Shown here: positions 15,872-22,989 of the stretch, piece by piece | Numbering within the stretch: the first letter of the stretch is position 1 | Layout: the number at the start of each line of letters is the position of its first letter | Assembly (NCBI GenBank): GCA_902613995.1 | Contig: CACMJG010000005.1 | Location: 77,542-141,541, forward strand | DNA length: 64,000 nt | DNA from: an uncultured Alphaproteobacteria bacterium | GTDB taxonomy: Bacteria; Pseudomonadota; Alphaproteobacteria; Methylaequorales; Methylaequoraceae | Direction: 5' to 3' | Program-made: the position numbers and the translations under genes | Notes under the pieces: model-generated | What the model was told of the DNA's origin: nothing | The model's input: the letters and a program-made list of their open reading frames with translations, nothing else | Database searches by the model: none

Positions 15872-18592
15872 TTATACACCAATAAAATTTAATATTACCT
15901 CATTCTTCCAGTTTTTTGTTACATTTTCTTCATTTGTTTCAATTTTTATTCTATTGTGCGATATACCCTGATTAATTAAAAAAGCTCTAATATAAAGTGA
16001 TCGTGATTTGGAAATTTTTTTATATTTATTAAAATCCTTTTCTTTTTTTGAGAAAAAAGTTTTTATCACTATTTTTACGGGTTTGTCTTTGATTATATTT
16101 GCAAATTCCTTAAGCATTTTTTTTTGTTTAATTCCTAATTCTTCTTTATTACTTTCAAACATTAATATTTCTCTTTTAGAACTAACTACTTGTTCTTTTA
16201 ATTCAACAATTGAGCTTGGTTTTTTAATAATTGCAGCTAGTAATTCATTCTCTTTCTTATCTTTTTGTTTTACATAAGAATCTTTTTGAAACGATTTTTT
16301 TTCTAACTTTTTTTTATTACCTGAGTTTCTTTCAAATTTTTCATCATTTTTTTTAAAAGTTTTTTTAATTGACGACTCATCAAAAAACTGTTTCGGCTTT
16401 ACTGTTTCTTCTTCCTTTGCAATATTTTTTCTACTGAAATAAGAATATTTTCTCTTTTGTATTTCTTCTCGTCTTTGTCTCATTAATTCTTTTTTAATAA
16501 ATTTGTCTTCAATATTATCTAAAATCATATTCTTTTCTTTATCGGTTTGCTCTCTTTTATTGATTTTTTTAATTACATCAGATTTATTTATAACCGTAAT
16601 TTGAGTTAATTCTTTTAGTTTCCCATTTTGGTCAATTTCTGTTTGTTTTGCTTCATAAATTTTGTCCTTTTTTTCTTGTTCTTTAATTTTTTCCCTCGCT
16701 ACCTTTTCTCTTTTCTGCTCGATTCGTAGACTTTGTTCTTGTTTTTCAATTTCTTTCTGTGAATTTAAAGCATTTTGTAATTCTCTTTTTTTCTCTTTTT
16801 CTAATTTCTTTCTCTCTTCAATTAATCTCTCTCTTTCTTTTCTCTGACTAGCTAAGTTTTGTTTTGCCTCAATTTTTCTTTTTTCTTGAAGCTCTCTTTC
16901 TAATTTGTTTCTTTTTTCTAGATCTTCTTTAAGTTTTTTTCGTTCTGCTAATTTTTTAAGTTTTTGTTCTTTTTCAAAAGCCTTTTTTTTTTCTTTTTGC
17001 TTTTCTCTTAATTTTCTTTCCTCAACAAGTATTTTTTTTTCTAATAATTTTCTTTCCATTTCCATTTTTTTTTCAAGTGCTTTTCTTTTTCGTCTTTCTT
17101 CTTTTATCTTTTCTTGTTGAGCGAGTTTTCGTTTTTCGATTTCTCTTTTTCTTTTTCTTTCTTTTTCTTTTAGTTCAAGTTCTCTGGCCAATTTTTTTTT
17201 TTTTTCAATTTGTTTTTCTTCCTCTAAAGTAAGTTTTCGATTTATTTCTCTTTTCTTTTGAATCTCGAGAAGTTTTCTTGCTTCTTCTATTTCTTTTCTC
17301 TGTCTTTCTTTTTCTTTTTTTCTGGCAGCCTCTAACTCTTTTATTCTTTTATCTTCAAGTTTTTTTGCCTCTTTATTTTTTAGCCTTTCTTCTGCTTTTC
17401 TTTGTTTTTCAATTTTTTTTAGCCTTTTTTCTTCTTGTTTTCTTGCTTTTTTATTTTCCTCAAGCTGTTTGTTTTTCTGAGAGGTTCTAGATTTCTCAAG
17501 TTCTTTTTTTCTTTTTTCTTCAGCTTTTCTTTGAATCTCCTGTTCTCTTTTTTTCTTTTCTTCCGCTTTCTGTTGAAGTTCTAGTTCTTTTTTCTTCTTT
17601 TCATCAGCTAGACGTTTAAGCTCAAGTTCTTTTTTCTTTTTTTCTTCAGCTTGACGTTTTAACTCTAGTTCCTTTTTTTCTTTTTCTTCAGCTTGACGTT
17701 TTAACTCAAGTTCCTTTTTTTCTTTTTCTTCAGCCTGGCGTTTTAACTCAAGTTCTTTTTTCTTTTTTTCTTCAGCTTGACGTTTTAACTCTTGTTCTTT
17801 TTTCTTTTTTTCTTCAGCTTGACGTTTTAATTCTTGTTCTTTTTTCTTTTTTTCTTCATCTTGACGTTTAAGCTCTAGTTCTTTTTTCTTTTTTTCTTCA
17901 GCCTGACGTTTTAACTCTAGTTCTTTTTTCTTTTTTTCTTCAGCTTGACGTTTTAGTTCAAGTTCTTTTTTTTCTTTTTCTTCAGCCTGACGTTTTAGCT
18001 CTAGTTCTTTTTTCTTTTTTTCTTCAGCTTGACGTTCTAACTCTAGTTCTTTTTTCTTTTTTTCTTCAGCTTGACGTTTTAGTTCTAGTTCTTTTTTTTC
18101 TTTTTCCTCAGCTTGACGTTTAAGCTCTAGATCTTTTTTCTTTTTTTCTTCAGCTTGACGTTTTAGTTCTAGTTCTTTTTTCTTTTTTTCTTTAGCTTTT
18201 CTAGCGTTTTCTAGATCTCTTTTTCTTTTTTCCTCTTGTTCTTGTCTTTTTTCTTCTTGTTTTTTTCTAGCAGCATTTATTTCTTTTTGTTTTTTTTCTT
18301 GTAATGCTTTCCTTTTTTTTTCTTGATTTATTCTTATTTCTTCCAGTTCTTTTGCTTTTTTCTCTTCTTCGATTTTTTTAAGAGCTTCCTTTTCTAAAAT
18401 ACTTTTTGGTGGAATTAATTTTATGACCCCGCTTTTATTTTCAGTTGGAGGTGACAGCAATCTTTCAGAATTTTGATTATCATCAATAATTATTTTTTTG
18501 ATAACCTGAGAGTCTTGTGAAAACGAATGATTTATCCAAGATAAGCTGAAAACGCAAATAAATAACTTAATTATCAAATTATTGATGTTCAT
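15872..18592 (-). CDS. Long charged-helix rod protein with C-terminal OmpA-like domain
   Basis: A 906-residue protein. Residues 5-25 form a hydrophobic N-terminus that is either a signal peptide (possible cleavage after SFS, residue 25) or a membrane anchor. Residues about 65-640 are almost entirely Lys, Glu, Arg, Gln and Leu, with about 16 tandem copies of a 14-residue unit (EEKKKKELELKRQA) at roughly 133-362. Such i/i+4 Glu-Lys pairing predicts a very long single helix or coiled coil. The last 115 residues (ILMFESNKEELG, KSRSLYIRAFLINQGI, NRIKIETNEE, NEVILNFIG) have the layout of an OmpA-like domain. The plan recalls TolA, a rod with a C-terminal domain. It is probably periplasmic. It precedes the MotA-like gene with no gap and overlaps the IMPase-like gene by 14 bp. 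Confidence 0.75.
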   Translation of the reverse strand: MNINNLIIKLFICVFSLSWINHSFSQDSQVIKKIIIDDNQNSERLLSPPTENKSGVIKLIPPKSILEKEALKKIEEEKKAKELEEIRINQEKKRKALQEKKQKEINAARKKQEEKRQEQEEKRKRDLENARKAKEKKKKELELKRQAEEKKKKDLELKRQAEEKEKKELELKRQAEEKKKKELELERQAEEKKKKELELKRQAEEKEKKELELKRQAEEKKKKELELKRQAEEKKKKELELKRQDEEKKKKEQELKRQAEEKKKKEQELKRQAEEKKKKELELKRQAEEKEKKELELKRQAEEKEKKELELKRQAEEKKKKELELKRLADEKKKKELELQQKAEEKKKREQEIQRKAEEKRKKELEKSRTSQKNKQLEENKKARKQEEKRLKKIEKQRKAEERLKNKEAKKLEDKRIKELEAARKKEKERQRKEIEEARKLLEIQKKREINRKLTLEEEKQIEKKKKLARELELKEKERKRKREIEKRKLAQQEKIKEERRKRKALEKKMEMERKLLEKKILVEERKLREKQKEKKKAFEKEQKLKKLAERKKLKEDLEKRNKLERELQEKRKIEAKQNLASQRKERERLIEERKKLEKEKKRELQNALNSQKEIEKQEQSLRIEQKREKVAREKIKEQEKKDKIYEAKQTEIDQNGKLKELTQITVINKSDVIKKINKREQTDKEKNMILDNIEDKFIKKELMRQRREEIQKRKYSYFSRKNIAKEEETVKPKQFFDESSIKKTFKKNDEKFERNSGNKKKLEKKSFQKDSYVKQKDKKENELLAAIIKKPSSIVELKEQVVSSKREILMFESNKEELGIKQKKMLKEFANIIKDKPVKIVIKTFFSKKEKDFNKYKKISKSRSLYIRAFLINQGISHNRIKIETNEENVTKNWKNEVILNFIGV
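17497..18192 (-). repeat. Tandem 42-bp repeats inside the rod-protein gene
   Basis: About 16 head-to-tail copies of a 42-bp unit encode the 14-residue repeat EEKKKKELELKRQA, with small changes (K to E at one position, EL to EQ, RQA to RQD, then decay to QQKA and QRKA at the 3' copies). The central copies are nearly identical in DNA as well as protein, while the 3'-most copies have drifted. That suggests recent expansion by slippage or recombination. The reading frame is kept by the 42-bp period. Confidence 0.9.
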
Positions 18593-19352
18593 AATTATTT
18601 TCTATCATCTCTTTAATTATCTTTCCAATATATTTATTGCTAGCCATAAAAATTTTTTTTTTTTTTAGTTCTAATTGATTAAAAATACCACCTGTTTCTG
18701 CTAGAATTAAGGAAATTTGATTGTTAATATCTTCATCCAATTCTGTAAAAAAAAGACAATCGGTTTTACCGCATGCTATAAGTGAAATTTCATGCATTAT
18801 AGAGCCGCTTTCTCTTGTTTCAATATTATTCTTTTTCATTATTTGTCTAATTTCACCTAAAATAATATTTGCATCAATTTGAGTTTTTGTTCCATAAAAG
18901 GAAGATATTGAATTATTAAGCCTTTTAGTTTCAGAAACTCTGATTCTACAATCATTTTTGTAACCTCCAGATCCATTTTGAAAGCACAAATTTTCGTCTT
19001 TTATCGGATTATAGAGAGCACAAATCTTTATATTTCCATTTTCCTTGAGTGAAATGCTTATAAAAAAATTATCAATTCCTCTTGAAAAATTAGTTGTACT
19101 GTCTAGAATTTGCAAAATCCAGCAATCTTTAATATTATCATTTTTTGATTCAACAGTTAGCTCAGGTCTAAGTTTTTTGAGAACTTCAGTTATATCTTTA
19201 TTTAAATTTGATTTTACAAAACTTACAAATTTAGTTGTTTCCTTAACTGAACTTTGCAGTTTCTCAATCTCCCCAAAATCTCTTATTATTTTTTTACCTG
19301 ATACTCTTACTGATTTATTCAAAGCATTTAATAAAGGACTATAAAAACTCAT
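18579..19352 (-). CDS. Inositol monophosphatase-like protein with degraded metal site
   Basis: About 257 residues with the fold signature of the SuhB/IMPase family: DSTTNFSRGIDNFFISISL, ENLCFQNGSGGYKNDCRIRVS, and a C-terminal LILAETGG. However the metal-binding motif DPxDGTTNF reads LQILDSTTNF (residues about 80-89), so the first Asp is replaced, and the WDxAAG motif is missing near DEDINNQISLILAETGG. It may therefore be inactive as a phosphatase. The position next to efp is the usual one for suhB in alphaproteobacteria. The ATG at 19352 overlaps the efp stop (ATGA); a TTG at 19355 is less likely. It overlaps the rod-protein gene by 14 bp. Confidence 0.72.
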   Translation of the reverse strand: MSFYSPLLNALNKSVRVSGKKIIRDFGEIEKLQSSVKETTKFVSFVKSNLNKDITEVLKKLRPELTVESKNDNIKDCWILQILDSTTNFSRGIDNFFISISLKENGNIKICALYNPIKDENLCFQNGSGGYKNDCRIRVSETKRLNNSISSFYGTKTQIDANIILGEIRQIMKKNNIETRESGSIMHEISLIACGKTDCLFFTELDEDINNQISLILAETGGIFNQLELKKKKIFMASNKYIGKIIKEMIENNYEHQ

Positions 19353-19918
19353 CAATCTTTTGCTTTTTCTACATAATTTAAAGTGTCAGAATTAATCATT
19401 ACTTTGTCACCTTCTTTTATATGAGGTGGAACCAAGATATTTAATTCATTTGTTGTTAAAGCATTCTTAAATGAAGATGATGCAGTTTGACCTTTCACAA
19501 CTGCGTCAGCTGTTTTAATTTCTACTTTAATATTTTTAGGAAACTTTACAGTTGAGATTTCGTCATCTATCATCTCAAGAGTTATATTCATACCATCCTC
19601 AAGAAGCTTTTCTTTTCCTGATATTAATCTAGAGGAATATGTCATTTGTTCAAAGTTTTGATTATTCATTACTGTGAAATTATCATTTTCAATGTAAAGA
19701 AATGTTACGTCAATTTCATTAACTGAGACTTTTTCAACGGTATCAGATGTTCTCCATCTCTCGTTAAACTTGGTACCAGTTTTCATATCTTTCATTTCAA
19801 CTTGTATGTAAGCCCCTCCCTTACCAGGTTTTATGGTGCTAGTATTTAACACTTCCATCATCTTATCCTTATGGTTTAAAACGTTTCCGACTCTGATAAG
19901 ATTTGCATTAATTTTCAT
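19352..19918 (-). CDS. efp: Translation elongation factor P
   Basis: A 188-residue EF-P with all three domains: the N-terminal KOW-like domain with the loop TIKPGKGGAY, in which Lys33 is the site normally extended with beta-lysine, then the two OB domains ending LVPPHIKEGDKVMINSDTLNYVEK. EF-P relieves ribosome stalling at proline runs. It overlaps the IMPase-like gene by 3 bp and lies directly after thiE. The modification enzymes EpmA and EpmB are not in this window. Confidence 0.97.
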   Translation of the reverse strand: MKINANLIRVGNVLNHKDKMMEVLNTSTIKPGKGGAYIQVEMKDMKTGTKFNERWRTSDTVEKVSVNEIDVTFLYIENDNFTVMNNQNFEQMTYSSRLISGKEKLLEDGMNITLEMIDDEISTVKFPKNIKVEIKTADAVVKGQTASSSFKNALTTNELNILVPPHIKEGDKVMINSDTLNYVEKAKD

Positions 19919-20548
19919 TTAAATTTTTTCATTTAAAATTTTTTTAAAAACCAAAGCTGACTTTACTGGTCCTCTTTTATAATCCCAAATGCTATTAATC
20001 ATTGCTAGGTTCAATGGTTTATATTTAACTAATTCCATAAAGTTATTATGGTTTATCCCACCTATTAATGTAAAAGGCAATCTTAATTTTCTTAAAACAA
20101 ATACCGCTTTATCAAAATTAATTGTTTTTTTTTTTTTTGATAACGTTGGAAAAACAGGACCAAACGCAACATAATCTGCTTTTTGATTTTTAGCTTCAAT
20201 ATACAAACTGTAAGAATTTGAACAACTTACACCTACAATAAATTCTGTACCAAAATTTATTTTTGCTTCTTTACATTTTTTATCTTTTTGTCCTAAATGA
20301 ATTCCATCAAATATAAATTTTTCAGCTATTTCAAAATCATTATTTATGATCATTTTAATTTTTTTTTTTTTACATATTTTTGAAATCTCTCTGTAATGAT
20401 GTGAAACATAATTGAACCTCTCTGATAGTAATTTATATTTTGGCCTGAATTGAAAAAAATTTACAGAAATAATGTCAGTAATTTTATCGAAAATTTCATG
20501 ATTGAAATTTTTATTTATTTTTGGCGGAGAGATTAAATAAAATTTCAT
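19919..20548 (-). CDS. thiE: Thiamine-phosphate synthase family protein
   Basis: A 209-residue TIM-barrel protein with ThiE landmarks: FQFRPKYKL (usually QLRxK), MIINNDFEIA, DGIHLGQKDK, VGVSCSNSYSLYIEAKNQKADYVAFGPVFPT and FTLIGGINHNN. ThiE joins HMP pyrophosphate and thiazole phosphate to thiamine phosphate. The RPK version of the substrate loop and Leu/Lys drift elsewhere leave open a TenI-like or alternative role. With thiC and thiD at 37.8-40.4 kb it gives the HMP branch plus the joining step; no thiazole genes are seen here. It sits tightly between efp and an unknown gene. Confidence 0.82.
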   Translation of the reverse strand: MKFYLISPPKINKNFNHEIFDKITDIISVNFFQFRPKYKLLSERFNYVSHHYREISKICKKKKIKMIINNDFEIAEKFIFDGIHLGQKDKKCKEAKINFGTEFIVGVSCSNSYSLYIEAKNQKADYVAFGPVFPTLSKKKKTINFDKAVFVLRKLRLPFTLIGGINHNNFMELVKYKPLNLAMINSIWDYKRGPVKSALVFKKILNEKI

Positions 20549-20914
20549 TTATCTATTTTTATTTTCAATTATATTTAAACTGTCTAGGTAAATAACTTTT
20601 ATTCTCTTATTCTGTATAATCGAAAATATTCTTTCCATTTGATTTTTTAGAATTTTCTTATCAATAGCCAAAATTTTGATTTTAAAACTGATTAATAATA
20701 ACGTTAAAGCAATATTTTCTCCTATTTCAACAATGTAATTACAGTTTTTACCGTTAAGGTTTTCACTTAATATTTTTATGTATACAGGACCTTGCCACAC
20801 TACCGAATTATGCCTGTGAAGAAAGTTAAGTCTTTTTTTAGGATATTTTTTCTTTAATTTAATTGCGTCTAAAAGATTTTGGATTTCAAATGTTTCATAA
20901 TCATAAATACTCAT
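20549..20914 (-). CDS. Unknown 121-residue protein between gap and thiE
   Basis: I do not recognise this protein. It starts MSIYDYETFEIQNLLDAIKLKKKYPKKRLNFLHRHNSVVWQGPVYIK. A mainly polar N-terminal half is followed by a hydrophobic strand-helix pattern (IVEIGENIALTLLLISFKIKILAIDKKI) with no clear membrane helix, which might be a small alpha/beta fold. It overlaps the end of gap by 4 bp and abuts thiE with no gap, so it is surely translated as part of the operon. Base composition is like its neighbours. Confidence 0.7.
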   Translation of the reverse strand: MSIYDYETFEIQNLLDAIKLKKKYPKKRLNFLHRHNSVVWQGPVYIKILSENLNGKNCNYIVEIGENIALTLLLISFKIKILAIDKKILKNQMERIFSIIQNKRIKVIYLDSLNIIENKNR

Positions 20915-21912
20915 TGAATAATATCTTTAATGACATCTAATAACCTGTTTGAAAAACCCCATTCATTATCATACCACGATAGGATTCTGCAAAAATTATC
21001 CTTAATGACACTAACCTCAGATAAATCAATTATCGAGCTATGAGGATTATGATTAAAATCTCCAGATACCATCGGGTCTGAGACAGTTTGTATTATGGAT
21101 TTTAATTCATAATTTTCGGCTTTCAAAAAAATATTCTTCAATTCAGACGATGTTGTGGGTGTTTTCGAATAAAATTTAAAATCAACCAAAGAAACATTTG
21201 GTGTTGGAACTCTTATGGCACTTCCATCTATTTTCCCTTTTAAATTTGGTAAAACTTCGCCCATAGCTCTGGCAGCACCAGTAGAAGTTGGTATAATTGA
21301 AACCAGAGAATTTCTTGCCCTTCTCAAATCTTTGTGAAGTGTATCAATAGTATTTTGATCTCCTGTCACTGAGTGCACAGTCGTCATATATCCTGACTCT
21401 ATTCCTACTGAATTATCCATTAAATAAGCTATGGGAGCTAGACAGTTTGTTGTACAAGACCCGTTAGAAATTATTTTATGTTTATCTTTTATCATTTTAT
21501 GATTGATACCGAAAACAACAGTTATATCAGGATTTTTTGATGGAGCTGAAATTAGCACCCTTTCAGCACCAGCATTTAAATGCATTTCAGCTTTTTCTCT
21601 ATCAGTAAAAACACCCGTGGATTCAATAACTAAATCAATTCCTAATTTTTTCCATGGAAGATTAATTGGATTTGCTTCTTTTAAAAAATGAATTTTATTA
21701 TTTTCAATTTCAATTGAATCATTATTATCTTTTATTGATAAGGGAAAAGTTCCATGCACCGAGTCGTATTTTAATAAATGAATATTGCTCTTGATGTCGC
21801 CAAGGTCGTTGACTGCAACAATATTGAATTCCTCAATGTTTCTCTCAAAAAAAGCTCTTAAAGTGAGTCTTCCAATTCTTCCAAAACCATTGATAGCTAT
21901 ATTTGTTTTCAT
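20911..21912 (-). CDS. gap: Glyceraldehyde-3-phosphate dehydrogenase, type I
   Basis: A 333-residue GAPDH. The NAD site is NIAINGFGRIGRL (residues 4-16), the active-site Cys153 lies in SNGSCTTNCLAP, and the C-terminal SWYDNEWGFSNRLLDV is intact. It catalyses the phosphorylating oxidation of glyceraldehyde 3-phosphate in glycolysis and gluconeogenesis. It is the first gene of an apparent eight-gene minus-strand operon running to 13845. Upstream it faces the DUF4164-like/zapA genes; the short region between contains AT-rich elements for divergent promoters. Confidence 0.97.
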   Translation of the reverse strand: MKTNIAINGFGRIGRLTLRAFFERNIEEFNIVAVNDLGDIKSNIHLLKYDSVHGTFPLSIKDNNDSIEIENNKIHFLKEANPINLPWKKLGIDLVIESTGVFTDREKAEMHLNAGAERVLISAPSKNPDITVVFGINHKMIKDKHKIISNGSCTTNCLAPIAYLMDNSVGIESGYMTTVHSVTGDQNTIDTLHKDLRRARNSLVSIIPTSTGAARAMGEVLPNLKGKIDGSAIRVPTPNVSLVDFKFYSKTPTTSSELKNIFLKAENYELKSIIQTVSDPMVSGDFNHNPHSSIIDLSEVSVIKDNFCRILSWYDNEWGFSNRLLDVIKDIIQ

Positions 21913-21991
21913 GATAGGTTATAATTATAATTATTGATTAATGAAAATTTATTGTAATGTAAAGCACCAGAGAAAAATAAACTTAATTTAT

Positions 21992-22144
21992 ATGGAAAAA
22001 CAAGTAAAGAATATTTTAAGCAGAATAAAAAAAATAAACAAAATAATTCAACAACCATCTTTTCATAACAAAGATAATAATGAACTGTTAAAAAAAACGA
22101 TGATAAGTCTCGAAAGAATTTTAAAATATATTAAAGATAAATAA
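21992..22144 (+). CDS. Small coiled-coil protein upstream of zapA (DUF4164-like)
   Basis: A 50-residue, Lys/Ile-rich helical protein starting at the ATG at 21992 (MEKQVKNILSRIKK). An in-frame ATG at 21941 would add 17 residues but would crowd the gap promoter. Many alphaproteobacteria have a short coiled-coil gene, DUF4164, immediately before zapA, and this gene holds that position, overlapping zapA by one base (TAATG). The family link rests on position and helical character more than on sequence. A link to cell division is inferred from the neighbour. Confidence 0.55.
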   Translation: MEKQVKNILSRIKKINKIIQQPSFHNKDNNELLKKTMISLERILKYIKDK

Positions 22145-22440
22145 TGCCCGTTGTACAAATTAAAATTGATGACAAAGAATTTAGTCTTGAGTGCGGGGAT
22201 GGAGAAGAGGATTTGTTGAGAAAAGCTGAGAAACAACTAAACTTAAAACTTCAAAAGCACAGAGAATTGTTAACTTTACCAGAGGCCCAAAAATATTTGA
22301 TGATGGCACTTATAATTGTTGGTGAAAATATTGATAACAATGAAAAAGAAAAAGAAATTGATTTAATTTTTAATGAAATTGATGAAGAGTTATCTAAGTT
22401 AGAAAATAAATTAATTAGTGGATCAAATAAGAATGATTGA
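22144..22440 (+). CDS. zapA: Cell division protein ZapA
   Basis: A 98-residue protein with the ZapA pattern VVQIKIDDKEFSLECGDGEEDLLRKAEKQLN followed by a long helix (LTLPEAQKYLMMALIIVGENI) and a charged coiled-coil tail. ZapA tetramers bundle FtsZ filaments at the division site. The gene overlaps the following cyclo-ligase gene by 8 bp, so the 6S RNA gene found between zapA and ygfA/fthC in many proteobacteria is not here. Confidence 0.88.
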   Translation: MPVVQIKIDDKEFSLECGDGEEDLLRKAEKQLNLKLQKHRELLTLPEAQKYLMMALIIVGENIDNNEKEKEIDLIFNEIDEELSKLENKLISGSNKND

Positions 22441-22987
22441 AAAAATAAAGAGGGATCTTAGAACCAAATTTTTAAAAAAAAGAAAATTGGTTAAAAACAA
22501 AATAAATAAAGAGAAAAAAATTGTTGAAAGACTTAAAAATCTTCTTAATTTCAACAGTCTAGTAACTGCCGTTTATTATTCTACAAAATCAGAAGTAAAC
22601 CTAATCAACTTTGTTTGCCATATGCACAAAAATCAACAAAAGATACTTCTGCCTGTAATAAATAAAATTAATTCACCCTTGTTATTTAAAGAATGGAAAG
22701 CAGATGATAAACTTATATCAGGTAAATATGGCATCATGACTCCATCAACCAAATTTTATGCTACTCCAAAAATATTAATAGTACCAATGCTAGCATTTGA
22801 TAAGAATAAAGATAGGTTGGGGTATGGTGGTGGGTATTATGACAGAACTATTTCTTTTTTGGAAAAAAATAGTAAAATTTTAAAGTTTGGAGTTGCTTTT
22901 GATGAACAAGAAATTAAAAAAGTACCAACTATGAGATTTGACAAGAAAATGGATTTAATTTTAACACCAACTAAAATAATAATTTAA
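22433..22987 (+). CDS. fthC: 5-formyltetrahydrofolate cyclo-ligase family protein
   Basis: About 184 residues. The C-terminal LIVPMLAFDKNKDRLGYGGGYYDR is the strongly conserved ATP and substrate-binding block of this family. The enzyme uses ATP to convert 5-formyl-THF to 5,10-methenyl-THF, removing an inhibitor of folate enzymes. A GTG at 22418 gives a longer form; the ATG at 22433 (MIEKIKRDLRTKF) is preferred because the family usually begins with a short helix of the type KxxLRxxxxxxR. It sits between zapA and ymdB on the plus strand. Confidence 0.9.
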   Translation: MIEKIKRDLRTKFLKKRKLVKNKINKEKKIVERLKNLLNFNSLVTAVYYSTKSEVNLINFVCHMHKNQQKILLPVINKINSPLLFKEWKADDKLISGKYGIMTPSTKFYATPKILIVPMLAFDKNKDRLGYGGGYYDRTISFLEKNSKILKFGVAFDEQEIKKVPTMRFDKKMDLILTPTKIII

Positions 22988-22989
22988 AA

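Noticed and set aside
16008-17490. Plus-strand frames rich in Phe/Ser/Leu opposite the rod gene
   Set aside because: They are mirror images of the Lys/Glu-rich coding strand, with no start signals or family features.
17497-18192. CRISPR array (regular 42-bp period)
   Set aside because: The repeats are head to tail with no unique spacers, stay in one reading frame and encode protein; no cas genes are present.
13845-18592. Zorya-type anti-phage system (ZorA/ZorB)
   Set aside because: A MotA-like protein with a tail beside a MotB-like protein resembles ZorA-ZorB, but no ZorC, ZorD or ZorE effector is adjacent. The third gene is a rod with an OmpA-like domain. The locus sits in a housekeeping operon with efp and gap, not in a defence island.
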